From: Streptomyces diastatochromogenes
GTDB taxonomy: Bacteria; Actinomycetota; Actinomycetes; Streptomycetales; Streptomycetaceae
Length of the DNA: 64,000 nt
Assembly (NCBI RefSeq): GCF_002242805.1
Contig: NZ_MCGQ01000006.1
Coordinates: 95,747-159,746, forward strand
Direction of reading: 5' to 3'
In this document: piece after piece, positions 52,601-62,155 of the stretch
How positions within the stretch are numbered: position 1 is the stretch's first letter
Layout of the letters: the number at the start of each line of letters is the position of its first letter
Position numbers and translations under genes: made by a program
Notes under the pieces: generated by a model
Databases searched by the model: none
What the model saw: only the letters and a program-made list of their open reading frames with translations
What the model was told of the DNA's origin: nothing

Positions 52601-53656
52601 GTCGAGTTCCCCCTTGGCATGCGCCTCGTGCATCAGCCGGAGCGCCTCCCGGAACCCCTCCATGTCCCCGGTACGGGCGGCGAGGGCGGTGTGGAAGAGG
52701 GCGGCGATCATCCTGGACGCCAGAGGTGCGTCGTCGGCCTCCCCCGTGGCACCGTCCCGCGCTCCCGAGAGTTCGGCGACGAGCTTGGGCAGCTCCTGTG
52801 TCGCGATGGTCCCGGGCGCCATCACCTCGGCCAGGGCGAGGAGTTGGGTGCGCACGTGCTGGTCTTCCCGCGCGTCGTCGGGGTCCTCGGCCCACACGGG
52901 GGCCGTCCCCGCCGTCTCGGGTGGGAGCGTGGCGAGGGCGTCCTCCATCATCGAGAACAGCGACGGCATCAGGACGTGCAGCGGTGGCGGCATCCCCATG
53001 CCCGGCATGGTGTCGAGGAGGTGCCGGGCCCCGCTGACGACCGCACCCGTCTCGCCCTTCAGCAGCGCGTCGATCAGCGCGCCCAAACCCAGCAGGTTGT
53101 CCCGCAGTTCGGGTGTCATGCGCCCCTGCTCGCGTTCGAGCAGCAGCCGCACGAGCAGGCCGGTGTCCTCCACCATGCCCGAACCGCCCTGGGCGAGCGG
53201 GACTCCGACCGTGAGCATGGACATCAACTGGTCGATGGTCCACTGACTCTCGGAATCCGGCGAGGTCTCCTGGTTCAGCCGCACCAGCCGCGAGCCGAGC
53301 AGGATCACGAGGTCCCGGCGCGCGGCCTCCCGGTCCTCGTCGCCGAGCAGGGCCGACGTACGGGCCCCGTCCAGCAGGGGCAGCGCTCGCTCCCGGTCGG
53401 CCGGGGCGCCCCCAAGGACGAACCTCAGCGCGAGGCATCTCCCGAGACGTGCCTCCACCGCCGCGACCGTCGCGTCACGGCCCTCCGACTGCACCAACTC
53501 GGCTAGGACCAGCTCCAGTTCGCCGGTCAGCGCGTCGAGTTCCGGCCCTCGTGTCCCCTGGTACTCGTCCGCGTCGAGCGGTACGGCCAACCCGGCCGTG
53601 CGCGCGAGCGCGGTGGCGGTCCGCTCGGCCACCGGCAGGGCCCCGGCTTCACTCAT
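49598..53656 (-). CDS. CHAT-domain (caspase-like) protein with helical repeats
   Basis: 1352-aa protein. Residues 1-730 are helical and TPR-like (LDEAIAELEQALTELPDGTP, EEAIACLEAGRSLVLGAAAV). Residues ~740-900 are a tandem repeat. The C-terminal CHAT domain has SLVHLACHGLAGPDP with the catalytic His near 1171, and PLVVCGGCETDLTTRDHDEA with the Cys near 1226, then ADAIGTRWKVDDD. Both catalytic residues are present. CHAT proteases act in bacterial conflict systems. A GGGGAGG box precedes the ATG. First gene of the CHAT-antitoxin-RES operon; a large frame on the opposite strand is a shadow. Confidence 0.88.
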   Translation of the reverse strand: MSEAGALPVAERTATALARTAGLAVPLDADEYQGTRGPELDALTGELELVLAELVQSEGRDATVAAVEARLGRCLALRFVLGGAPADRERALPLLDGARTSALLGDEDREAARRDLVILLGSRLVRLNQETSPDSESQWTIDQLMSMLTVGVPLAQGGSGMVEDTGLLVRLLLEREQGRMTPELRDNLLGLGALIDALLKGETGAVVSGARHLLDTMPGMGMPPPLHVLMPSLFSMMEDALATLPPETAGTAPVWAEDPDDAREDQHVRTQLLALAEVMAPGTIATQELPKLVAELSGARDGATGEADDAPLASRMIAALFHTALAARTGDMEGFREALRLMHEAHAKGELDSRVHREWLRTVVPGLLVAASLTGGSLQDEDMARALLEAQQWDDDPASGLAATLRLCGEATRLHGRAVAALESGDDEAVEDVIDALCELELDEAYDGAEEWTGALNGYVLGFACLGRVVHATSPDDRTAHLRAAAHHIQRAVETSVQMPALRGLLDATWAPLIALTAIAESDPSRIAEGVRRTREALASPGFTADFRPRARGGIAIALDTLYLLTGDPEALDEAIAELEQALTELPDGTPSGARLTWDQATLRAKRATLRAGTPGSDEDLRAAVDLARTSLRLAADDVLLQQGVGRGLRMARVAADRGRSAAFWALRAGLAEEAIACLEAGRSLVLGAAAVSAGVADRLAALGETELAERWRSAASDRSWDHSDDRSLLELSAAAGAGASGGRGDVRGRSPLDAPAEGDAGTPGRSGDVRDRSPLDVPVEADAGAPGGPGDVRDGSPLDVLAEADAGAPGGPGDVRDGSPLDVLAEADAGTPGGPGDVQDRSPLDVPAEAGAGAPGRPADLQSRSPLDVLAEAGAGAPGLPGDVRRRSLDVLRGEGGADVQPLFASASDLRAGLGEAGADALLYLVPGVDGPDGAVLVVTRDGPVEALPLPGLASAGRGAVAEYLEAGAHRQRLEAALYGPDRDTVNAREVQRAERRWTRALDGMCEWAGDVLGPALDHLGVWDRALTEAGFLDAPADAVGPDAVRLVLVPCGELGVVPWQAAVLRPPRPYDATRAVRACEVAVLTHAASGREFLRAVARRRMNPADRPALVFHAADDLEWAEDEIETLATVYPRAVIHRPDDNPATPAKVLALLGGTATAPASLVHLACHGLAGPDPTTSALRLAAPAGAGDPSLPGADLTLSTLLETPAEGDAFRSAGPLVVCGGCETDLTTRDHDEALTVTSVMVHRLAADAIGTRWKVDDDQSEIVMLVLHDALARGLAPPDALRAAQRWMLTPPDERPPVGGLRGVAARRLAKDFRDRPDTWAAFVHHGNPAPAASFDRPQEGERA
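50958..51440 (-). repeat. 69-bp minisatellite inside the CHAT gene
   Basis: Seven units of 23 codons in register, of the form G-x-P-G-x-P-G-D-V-x-x-R/G-SPLDV-x-x-E-A-x-A. Two central units are identical in sequence. It links the helical region to the CHAT domain and is likely a flexible spacer whose length varies between strains. Confidence 0.85.
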
Positions 53657-53959
53657 GCGTCATCCCCTCCCCCGCCATGGTGCCCGTTCCCCCGGATCCG
53701 GCGGCCGGGTCTCGCGCGCCTGATCGGCATCCTGCCGGACAACGCCCGGCTTCCGGACGGATTCCGCCCGATCCATGAGGCGTCCGGGGCCACCGGTGGT
53801 CCCGGGTGGGCGTGTTCGGGGCGTGCCAGCCGCTGTCCGTGGCGCCGGAGGGCCGAAGTCGGCATGCTGGGTGGCCCGTTGAGGTGGGACATCGTGAGCG
53901 GTCGTTCGGAGCCGGTCCCGGACCGGCCGGACACGCACGCCCTGGAAGGAGGGGATACG
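53657..53959. other. divergent intergenic region
   Basis: 303 bp between the CHAT start and the zinc-ribbon gene; it must hold promoters for both. I see no conserved operator and no convincing small gene. Confidence 0.4.
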
Positions 53960-54277
53960 GTGACGAACTCCGCACCGGCGCCCGGCACCCCGGAACCGTA
54001 CGTGGAGATGACGCGGGCCGACTACGCCGCGCACTACACGACCGGCCTGCGGGTCGAGGCCGCCGACGACGGGGTGGCCGTGCTGCACGGCCGGTGTCCC
54101 CGTTGCGGTTGCGTGTTCAGCTACACGCACACCGACCGGGTCTTCCGCTCCCCGCGCCGGACCCCCCGGCCGACGCATGTCCCGGTGCTCTGCGAGTGCG
54201 AGGCCGAGCACCCCGGGCGGCCGCCCGAGGAGAAGGGGTGCGGCGCCTACTGGAACGTCCTCGTGGAGCGGGCATGA
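53960..54277 (+). CDS. small zinc-ribbon protein
   Basis: 105-aa protein from the GTG at 53960, with GGAAGGAGG directly upstream. A Cys-rich core has HGRCPRCGCVFSYTHTDRVF and VLCECEAEHPGRPPEEKGCG, which probably binds one zinc. Function unknown. The stop overlaps the next gene by 4 bp (ATGA), so it forms a pair with the membrane protein, divergent from the CHAT operon. Confidence 0.75.
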   Translation: MTNSAPAPGTPEPYVEMTRADYAAHYTTGLRVEAADDGVAVLHGRCPRCGCVFSYTHTDRVFRSPRRTPRPTHVPVLCECEAEHPGRPPEEKGCGAYWNVLVERA

Positions 54278-54930
54278 CCCAGCGGTGGAGCGTACGGCCG
54301 GGCCCTCCCGCGACCCGTGCCGACCGCCACGCGGCACGGCTGACCCGGGAGTTGCTCAGCGGGGAGCTGGCCCGCGCCCGGGAGGCGGCGCTCGCCTGGC
54401 GCAACGGGCTCGCGGCCCTCTTCGTCGGACTGCTCGGCTTCGGCCTGATCAAGGGCCGTACCGACGTGGGGAAGCTGGCCTCTCCGTACGACGCCCTGGT
54501 GGGCGGCGCGCTGCTGCTGTGCCTGGTGTTCGGCACGCTCGGCGCGCTGCTGCTGCTCCGGGCGGCGCACGGGGCACCCGCCGGGGTACGGCTGCCCGCC
54601 GGCGTACCCGCCGCGGCCACCGCGCTGCACCTGGGCGACCACATGGAGACCCGCCGCACGGTACGGGCCCTCACCCGTGGGGTGGTGCTCACGATCGCCT
54701 GCGGGGCGATGCTCGTCGCCGGCGTGGCGCTGACCTGGTACGGCCCCGAGAAGGACGGACCCCGGATCCTGGTGCGCACCCCGTCCGGGGACGTGTGCGG
54801 CAAGCCGGTGCGCACGGACGCCGGACGCCTGCTCGTCAAGACGGACACCGGCGAGGTCACGGTACGACTCGCCCAGGCGGAGGCGCTGGCCGCGGTCGAC
54901 GACTGCCCCGGGGGCCCGCCCGCCGAATGA
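54274..54930 (+). CDS. small membrane protein
   Basis: 218-aa protein. Three predicted membrane segments: ALFVGLLGFGLIKG, LVGGALLLCLVFGTLGALLL and VLTIACGAMLVAGVALTWYG. They are followed by an outer C-terminal domain with LVRTPSGDVCGKPVRTDAGR and another Cys. Translationally coupled to the zinc-ribbon gene. No family recognised. The last codons are part of the 73-bp duplication described at 54877-55446. Confidence 0.7.
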   Translation: MTQRWSVRPGPPATRADRHAARLTRELLSGELARAREAALAWRNGLAALFVGLLGFGLIKGRTDVGKLASPYDALVGGALLLCLVFGTLGALLLLRAAHGAPAGVRLPAGVPAAATALHLGDHMETRRTVRALTRGVVLTIACGAMLVAGVALTWYGPEKDGPRILVRTPSGDVCGKPVRTDAGRLLVKTDTGEVTVRLAQAEALAAVDDCPGGPPAE

Positions 54931-55391
54931 CCCCGGCCGCCGGGACGGGCCGCGGCGGCGACGCCCATCCTCCGGTGGCACGCCTCGCCGCCGACAGCAC
55001 CGGGCAAACCGACCACCGGTCGAACCGGGCGCCGGGGCCGGCCCTCGCTCAGGCGGCCTCCGCCGCGTCCTCCCTCCGCCTGGTCAGCAGCGTCAGCACC
55101 ACGCCTGGGCGGAGGCGCTGGCCGCGGTCGACGACTGCCCCGGGGGCCCGCCCGCCGAATGACCCCGGCCGCCGGGACGGGGCCTCGGCGGGAACGCACA
55201 TCCCTCCGGTAGTACGCCCCGCCACCGACCGCTCCCGACGGACCGGCCACCGGTCGGACCGGCGCTGGGGCGGGCCGCTTCCCGTTGGTACGCCCCACCG
55301 TCGACGGCACCCGGCAGACCGGCCACCGGTCGGACCAGCCGCCGCTCAGACCCGGCCACCGGTCGGACCGAGCGGCGAAACGGGCCCTCGC

Positions 55392-56927
<1,536 letters not shown>

Positions 56928-57057
56928 GGGCAGGCCAATCAAAGAAGGGTGGGACGGGGAGAGGCCGTGCGGGTGGCTCCTGTGGGGGGTGCGCGGAGAG
57001 CGCCCTGGCCCCCTTCCCCGGACGACGGGAAGGGGGAGATCAACGGGTGTGCTGCGG

Positions 57058-58077
57058 TCAGGCGTTGAGGGCCGGGATCACCGTCGTGCCGTAGGCGTCG
57101 ATGGTGGCTTCCTGGGCGTCGTGCATGTCGTACACCGCGAACTGGTCGACACCCAGCTCGCGCAGTGCGGTGAGTTTCTCGATGTGCTTCTCGGCCGGCC
57201 CGATGACGCAGAACCGGTCGACGATCTCGTCGGGCACGAACTCGGTGTCGGGGTTGTCGCTGCGCCCGTGGTGGGAGTAGTCGTACCCCTCGCGTGCCTT
57301 GATGTAGTCGGTGAGTTCGTCGGGGACCTGGCCGGAGTGCTCGCCGTACTTGGCGACCAGGTCGGCCACGTGGTTGCCGACCATGCCGCCGAACCACCGG
57401 CACTGGTCGCGTGCGTGGGCGAGCGCCTCGGGCGAGTCGTCCGCGGTGACGTAGGCGGGGGCGGCGACGCAGATCTTCACCTCGGAGGGATCCCGTCCGG
57501 CGGCGACGGCCGCGTCCTTCACGGCCTTGACCATGTACTCGGTCAGGTACAGGTCGGACAGCTGGAGAATGAACCCGTCGGCCTCCTCGCCGGTCATCTT
57601 CAGGGCCTTGGGGCCGTACGCGGCCATCCACACGGGGAGTTCGGCGCCCGGCTTGATCCACGGGAACCTGACGACCGTACCGCCGAGGTCGGCCTCCTCG
57701 CCCCGGCCCAGGGCGCGGATGACCTTCATGGCCTCGCTGATCCGGGCCAGGGTGTTGGGCTTGCGGCCGGCGACGCGCATCGCGGAGTCGCCGCGGCCGA
57801 TGCCGCAGACGGTGCGGTTGCCGAACATGTCGTTGAGGGTGGCGAAGGTGGAGGCGGTGACCTCCCAGGTGCGGGTGCCCGGGTTGGTGACCATCGGGCC
57901 GACCGTCAACTTCGTGGTGTTGGAGAGGATCTGACTGTAGATTACGAACGGCTCCTGCCACAGCACGGCGGAGTCGAAGGTCCAGCCGTACGTGAAGCCG
58001 TTGCGCTCGGCCCGTTTCATCAGGCTGATGACGCGGGAGGCCGGCGGGTCGGTCTGCAGGACGAGTCCGAAGTCCAT
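57058..58077 (-). CDS. LLM-class flavin-dependent oxidoreductase
   Basis: 339-aa luciferase-like TIM-barrel oxidoreductase. It starts MDFGLVLQTDPPASRVISLM, with GWTFDSAVLWQEPF, VGPMVTNPGTRTWEVTAS, IGRGDSAMRVAGR and a C-terminal VPDEIVDRFCVIGPAE. This subfamily is F420- or FMN-dependent and accompanies dihydropyrimidinase genes in actinomycetes. GGAGTGGCG precedes the ATG; it starts 12 bp beyond the hydantoinase stop, so the two share an operon. The reaction in the pathway is unknown. Confidence 0.85.
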   Translation of the reverse strand: MDFGLVLQTDPPASRVISLMKRAERNGFTYGWTFDSAVLWQEPFVIYSQILSNTTKLTVGPMVTNPGTRTWEVTASTFATLNDMFGNRTVCGIGRGDSAMRVAGRKPNTLARISEAMKVIRALGRGEEADLGGTVVRFPWIKPGAELPVWMAAYGPKALKMTGEEADGFILQLSDLYLTEYMVKAVKDAAVAAGRDPSEVKICVAAPAYVTADDSPEALAHARDQCRWFGGMVGNHVADLVAKYGEHSGQVPDELTDYIKAREGYDYSHHGRSDNPDTEFVPDEIVDRFCVIGPAEKHIEKLTALRELGVDQFAVYDMHDAQEATIDAYGTTVIPALNA

Positions 58078-58088
58078 GAGCGCCACTC

Positions 58089-59531
58089 CTAGTTGAGGTA
58101 CTGACAGGTGGAGCGCGGGGTGTAGACGCCGTGCCCGGCGTGTCCCGTGTACTCCCGCTCGGTGATGACGGGTTCGCCGCGCGAGAGCACCGTCTCGACC
58201 CGTCCGGTCGTCCGCCTGCCCTCGTACGCCGAGTAGTCGACGTTCATGTGGTGGGTCTCGGCGGACATGACCTGCTCGGCGTGCGGGTCGTAGATGACGA
58301 CGTCGGCGTCGGCGCCCGGGGCGATGGTGCCCTTCTTCGGGTACATGCCGAACATACGGGCCGGGGTGGCGCAGGCGATCTCGATCCAGCGGCGGCGGGA
58401 GATGTGCCCGTCGACGACGGCCTGGTGCAGCAGGTCCATCCGGTTCTCGACGCCCGGCAGGCCGTTGGGGATCTTGGAGAAGTCGCCGCGGCCCAGCTCC
58501 TTCTGGCCCACGAAGCAGAAGGGGCAGTGGTCGGTGGAGACCACCTGGAGGTCGTTGGTGCGCAGGCCCTGCCACAGCTTGGCCTGGTGCTCGCGCGGCC
58601 TCAAGGGCGTACTGCACACGTACTTCGCGCCCTCGAAGTCGGGCTCGGCGAGGTTGTCGGTGGACAGGAACAGATACTGCGGGCAGGTCTCGCCGAAGAC
58701 GTTCAGCCCCTCGTCCCGCGCCCGCGCCAGCTCGGCCACCGCCTCCATGGCCGAGACGTGCACGACGTACAGGGGCGCGCCGGCCACCTGGGCGAGCCTG
58801 ATGGCCCGGTGGGTGGCCTCGGCCTCCAGCAGGGCCTTGCGGACCTCGCCGTGGTACCGGGGATCCGTCTCTCCCCGGGCCAGCGCCTGCTCGACCAGCA
58901 CGTCGATCGCGATGCCGTTCTCCGCGTGCATCATGATCAGGCCGCCGTTGTCGGCGGAGCGCTGCATGGCGCGCAGGATCTGGCCGTCGTCGGAGTAGAA
59001 GACCCCCGGGTAGGCCATGAACTGCTTGAAGGAGGTGACACCCTCCTCCACCAGCAGATCCATCTCCTTCAGCGTCTCCTGGTTCACATCGGAGACGATC
59101 ATGTGGAAGGCGTAGTCGATCGCGCAGTTGCCCTCGGCCTTGGCGTGCCAGGCGTCCAGGCCCTCGCGCAGGGTGTGGCCGACGCTCTGCACCGCGAAGT
59201 CGACGATGGTGGTCGTCCCGCCCCAGGCGGCCGCGCGGGTGCCGGTCTCGAAGGTGTCGGAGGCGAAGGTGCCGCCGAACGGCAGCTCCATGTGGGTGTG
59301 GGCGTCGACGCCGCCCGGGATGACGTACTTCCCGGTGGCGTCGATGACCCTCCCCCACCCTTCGGGCGGGGATGCCCCCATCTCGCTTCGCTCGGCGGTG
59401 AACGCCTCGGCTGCGGGGGTGCCGGAGGCGGCGAGGGCGGCGATGCGGCCGTCCTCGATCAGCACGTCGGCGTGGATCTCGTCGGACGCGGTGATGACGA
59501 GACCACCGCGGATGACGGTACGGCTGCTCAT
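58089..59531 (-). CDS. hydA: dihydropyrimidinase / D-hydantoinase
   Basis: 480-aa amidohydrolase-superfamily enzyme opening the ring of 5,6-dihydrouracil or hydantoins. Metal ligands are in GGVDAHTHMELPFGG, the carboxylated lysine in SFKQFMAYPG, further ligands in VVHVSAMEAV and STDHCPF. All catalytic residues are intact. Residues ~45-62 are an extra loop (SEMGASPPEGWG) caused by a palindromic DNA insertion between two usually adjacent strands. It lies in a minus-strand operon with the nitrilase upstream and the LLM oxidoreductase downstream. Confidence 0.92.
   Translation of the reverse strand: MSSRTVIRGGLVITASDEIHADVLIEDGRIAALAASGTPAAEAFTAERSEMGASPPEGWGRVIDATGKYVIPGGVDAHTHMELPFGGTFASDTFETGTRAAAWGGTTTIVDFAVQSVGHTLREGLDAWHAKAEGNCAIDYAFHMIVSDVNQETLKEMDLLVEEGVTSFKQFMAYPGVFYSDDGQILRAMQRSADNGGLIMMHAENGIAIDVLVEQALARGETDPRYHGEVRKALLEAEATHRAIRLAQVAGAPLYVVHVSAMEAVAELARARDEGLNVFGETCPQYLFLSTDNLAEPDFEGAKYVCSTPLRPREHQAKLWQGLRTNDLQVVSTDHCPFCFVGQKELGRGDFSKIPNGLPGVENRMDLLHQAVVDGHISRRRWIEIACATPARMFGMYPKKGTIAPGADADVVIYDPHAEQVMSAETHHMNVDYSAYEGRRTTGRVETVLSRGEPVITEREYTGHAGHGVYTPRSTCQYLN
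59347..59394. repeat. palindromic GC-rich insertion inside the hydantoinase gene
   Basis: A ~48-bp stretch with CACCCTTCGGGCGGGG and CTCGCTTCGCTCGG motifs forms small hairpins and encodes the extra residues of the hydantoinase. Similar GGGGGAGGGT-type sequences are common as dispersed repeats in Streptomyces. Its length keeps the reading frame. Confidence 0.55.
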
Positions 59532-59562
59532 GATCCCTCTCCTCCCAGGATGAACGGTTCGG

Positions 59563-60405
59563 TCAGGGTGCGGTCAGCGGTCCGTACGCCGCCGGGTTCC
59601 GGTCGCGGTAGAACTGCCAGCGGTCGCGGACCTCGCGGAGCTTCGCCAGGTCCAGGTCGCGTACGACGAGTTCGGTCTCCTTGTCGCTCGCCACCTCGCC
59701 GACGAACTGGGCCTCCGGGTCCACGAAGTACGTGGTGCCGTAGAAGTCGTTGTCGCCCAGGTCCTCCACGCCGACCCGGTTGATCGCGCCCACGAAGTAC
59801 TCGTTGGCGACGGCCGCCGCCGGCTGCTCCAGCTGCCACAGGTAGCGGGACAGGCCGCGCGAGGTGGCCGAGGGGTTGAAGACGATCTCGGCGCCGCCGA
59901 GGCCGAGCGCACGCCAGCCCTCCGGGAAGTGGCGGTCGTAGCAGATGTACACGCCGATCTTCCCGACGGCCGTCTCGAAGACGGGCCAGCCGCTGTTCCC
60001 CGGGCGGAAGTAGAACTTCTCCCAGAATCCCTGGACCTGCGGGATGTGGGTCTTGCGGTACTTGCCCAGGTAGGAGCCGTCCGCGTCGATCACGGCCGCG
60101 GTGTTGTACAGGACACCGGGCTGCTCCTCCTCGTACATCGGCAGGACGAGGACGATGCCCAGCTCCTTCGCGAGCGCCTGGAAGCGCTTGACGGTGGGGC
60201 CGTCCGGGATCTGCTCGGCGTACTCGTAGAACGCCTTGTCCTGGACCTGGCAGAAGTAGGGGCCGTAGAACAGCTCCTGGAAGCACAGAACCTGGGCGCC
60301 CTGCGCGGCGGCGTCGCGGGCCGCCTGCTCGTGGACCTGGATCATGGATTCCTTGTCGCCGGTCCAGGCCGTCTGGAACAGGGCGGCACGGATCACTCGG
60401 CTCAT
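59563..60405 (-). CDS. beta-ureidopropionase-like nitrilase (N-carbamoyl-beta-alanine amidohydrolase)
   Basis: 280-aa nitrilase-superfamily enzyme. The Glu-Lys-Cys triad is CFQELFYGPYF, GKYRKTHIPQVQGFWEKFYF and IGVYICYDRHFPEGW. The surrounding residues match bacterial beta-ureidopropionases, which release beta-alanine, CO2 and NH3 after the hydantoinase step. GGAGG lies just before the ATG. It is followed after about 30 bp by hydA. A second, very similar enzyme begins at the right edge of the window. Confidence 0.9.
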   Translation of the reverse strand: MSRVIRAALFQTAWTGDKESMIQVHEQAARDAAAQGAQVLCFQELFYGPYFCQVQDKAFYEYAEQIPDGPTVKRFQALAKELGIVLVLPMYEEEQPGVLYNTAAVIDADGSYLGKYRKTHIPQVQGFWEKFYFRPGNSGWPVFETAVGKIGVYICYDRHFPEGWRALGLGGAEIVFNPSATSRGLSRYLWQLEQPAAAVANEYFVGAINRVGVEDLGDNDFYGTTYFVDPEAQFVGEVASDKETELVVRDLDLAKLREVRDRWQFYRDRNPAAYGPLTAP

Positions 60406-60471
60406 CGGGACCTCCGGTAGCTCGGTGTACGGCGAGCCTAGAAAGCCCGGAAGGGCCGTTCGATTGGCAGC

Positions 60472-60565
60472 GTGTCACGTCTGCGGGCGGTCGGCGTGCC
60501 ACCGTGTCACGCGTCTGCGAGCGCATGTTTCACCGCCGTTTTCCCAGGTCGTGGCATGTTTCACC
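60472..60565. promoter_or_regulatory. paired direct repeats between the nitrilase and PucR genes
   Basis: CGTGTCACGTCTGCGGGCG at 60471-60489 recurs as CGTGTCACG-CG-TCTGCGAGCG at 60503-60523, and GCATGTTTCACC recurs at 60523-60534 and 60554-60565. Both lie upstream of the hydantoinase operon and just after the PucR stop; they may be binding sites of the PucR protein. Confidence 0.45.
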
Positions 60566-62138
60566 CCTGTTGCGCGTCATGCGCGAGGAGCGCGATGTGC
60601 ACGGAGGCCGCCTGCTCGAAGTCGTCGAGGTCGACGCCCAGCCGGGTCTGTATCGCCTCCAGGCGCCGGTAGAGGGCGGGCCGGGAGACATGGTGGAGCT
60701 GGGCGGTGCGGGACTTGTTGCGCCCGGTCGCCAGGTAGGTGCGCAGCACGTTCAGCAGCTCCTGGTCGGCCCCGCACAGCAGCCCGTCCAGCTCGCGCTC
60801 GGCGAAGGACTGCACCTGCGGGTCGTCCCTCAGCAGCCGGATCAGGCCGCGCAGATGGACGTCCCTGAGGCGTACGACGGCCGGCAGGTCGAGGGCGGCC
60901 GACGAGTCGGCCACGGCGTCGGCGACATGCCGGGCCTCGCGCAGCCCGGCCGGCACGTCGTCCCAGTCGGTGCGCGGATCGGCGGCGGCGACCACCGCGT
61001 GCGGCTCCCCGGTCTCGGTCCGCAGCCGGGCCGCGAAGTGCGCGGCCAGCACCTCGGCCTGCTGGTCGCGGGCGAGGCTGAGCAGCACCGCGGTGGCACC
61101 GTCGGCCAGCTCCGCGACGAGCCCGGACAGGCCCAGCACCCGCAGCACCCGCTCGAGTTGGCCCGACTCCCCGCCCGGGACGACGAGGGGCACGAAGGTC
61201 CGCCGGTTCACCGGCAGCCCGGCCGCCCGCGCCCGGGGCAACAGCTGCCTGGCCGGTACGACTCCGGAGACGAGGTCGGTCACCAGGCTCTGCGCGGACT
61301 GCTCCTCCCAGCTGTGGGCGGAGCCGCCGCCGAGCATGCGGTGCAGCACCAGGGCCTCGGCGGCCCGGTCGGCGAGCAGCCGCCCGGTGGCCGTGTCGCC
61401 CCGGTACCCGCACAGCAGCAGCCGGCCCCACCGCTCCCCGCGGCCGCCCAGTTCGGCGTGGATCCAGCCGTCGCCCACGCTGCCGCCGGCCTGCCGGGCG
61501 ATCCGCTCCCAGTCGCGCAGCACGTCGTCCACCGCGGGCCGCTCCCCCGCCGTGGCGAGGACGCGGTGGGCGAGGTTGGTGACGACGACCGGGCAGCCGC
61601 TGTGCTGGGCGACCTCGTCGAGCAGCCGCTGCAGCGGAGCGCCCGCGGTGATCAGCCCGGTGAGGGCGGTCCGTACCGTCTCCGACAGGCTCACGGCGGC
61701 GAACTTCCGCCGCACCAGCCGGGACTGGACCTCCTCGGTCAGCTCGGCGAAGGGGAACGGCCGGTGCAGGACGACCATGGGCAGCCCGCACCGCTCGGCG
61801 GCCCGGCGCATCACCTCGGGCGGCGCGGGAAAGGCCCGGCCGAGCCCGAGCACGACGGCCGCGGCCTCCGCCCGGTGCAGGGACTGGATGTACTCGACCT
61901 GCTTGGCCTCGTCACCGGCGAGCAGCACACCGGTGGTGAGCACCATCTCGCCTCCGCTGAGCATCACGCCGACGTCGGCGGCCTCGGCGACATGCACCCA
62001 GCGCACCGGCCGGTCGAGCTGCCCGGCCCCGGCCACCACCTCGGGCTCCCCGGCCTGCACCCGCTCCAGGGTGAGCACCTGGCGGACGGAGAGGGCGGGT
62101 TCGAAGCCGGTGTGCGAAGTCACCGAGGTGGTGGTCAT
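60561..62138 (-). CDS. PucR family transcriptional regulator
   Basis: 525-aa regulator. An N-terminal PucR-type sensor domain (SVRQVLTLERVQAGEPEVVA, VRWVHVAEAADVGVMLSGGE, TTGVLLAGDE) is followed by a GGDEF-like middle part. The C-terminal helix-turn-helix is LLNVLRTYLATGRNKSRTAQ, HHVSRPALYRRLEAIQTRLG. PucR proteins control purine, pyrimidine or ureide catabolism. It sits between the aminotransferase and the hydantoinase operon and probably regulates both. It starts 18 bp after the aminotransferase stop, on the same strand. Confidence 0.9.
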   Translation of the reverse strand: MTTTSVTSHTGFEPALSVRQVLTLERVQAGEPEVVAGAGQLDRPVRWVHVAEAADVGVMLSGGEMVLTTGVLLAGDEAKQVEYIQSLHRAEAAAVVLGLGRAFPAPPEVMRRAAERCGLPMVVLHRPFPFAELTEEVQSRLVRRKFAAVSLSETVRTALTGLITAGAPLQRLLDEVAQHSGCPVVVTNLAHRVLATAGERPAVDDVLRDWERIARQAGGSVGDGWIHAELGGRGERWGRLLLCGYRGDTATGRLLADRAAEALVLHRMLGGGSAHSWEEQSAQSLVTDLVSGVVPARQLLPRARAAGLPVNRRTFVPLVVPGGESGQLERVLRVLGLSGLVAELADGATAVLLSLARDQQAEVLAAHFAARLRTETGEPHAVVAAADPRTDWDDVPAGLREARHVADAVADSSAALDLPAVVRLRDVHLRGLIRLLRDDPQVQSFAERELDGLLCGADQELLNVLRTYLATGRNKSRTAQLHHVSRPALYRRLEAIQTRLGVDLDDFEQAASVHIALLAHDAQQG

Positions 62139-62155
62139 GGTGGTACACCCGTTCT

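Noticed and set aside
49655..53506. 1283-aa open frame on the plus strand
   Set aside because: It is antisense to the CHAT gene. Its composition (Gly/Gln/Arg-rich, no motifs) is what GC-rich codon structure gives on the opposite strand.
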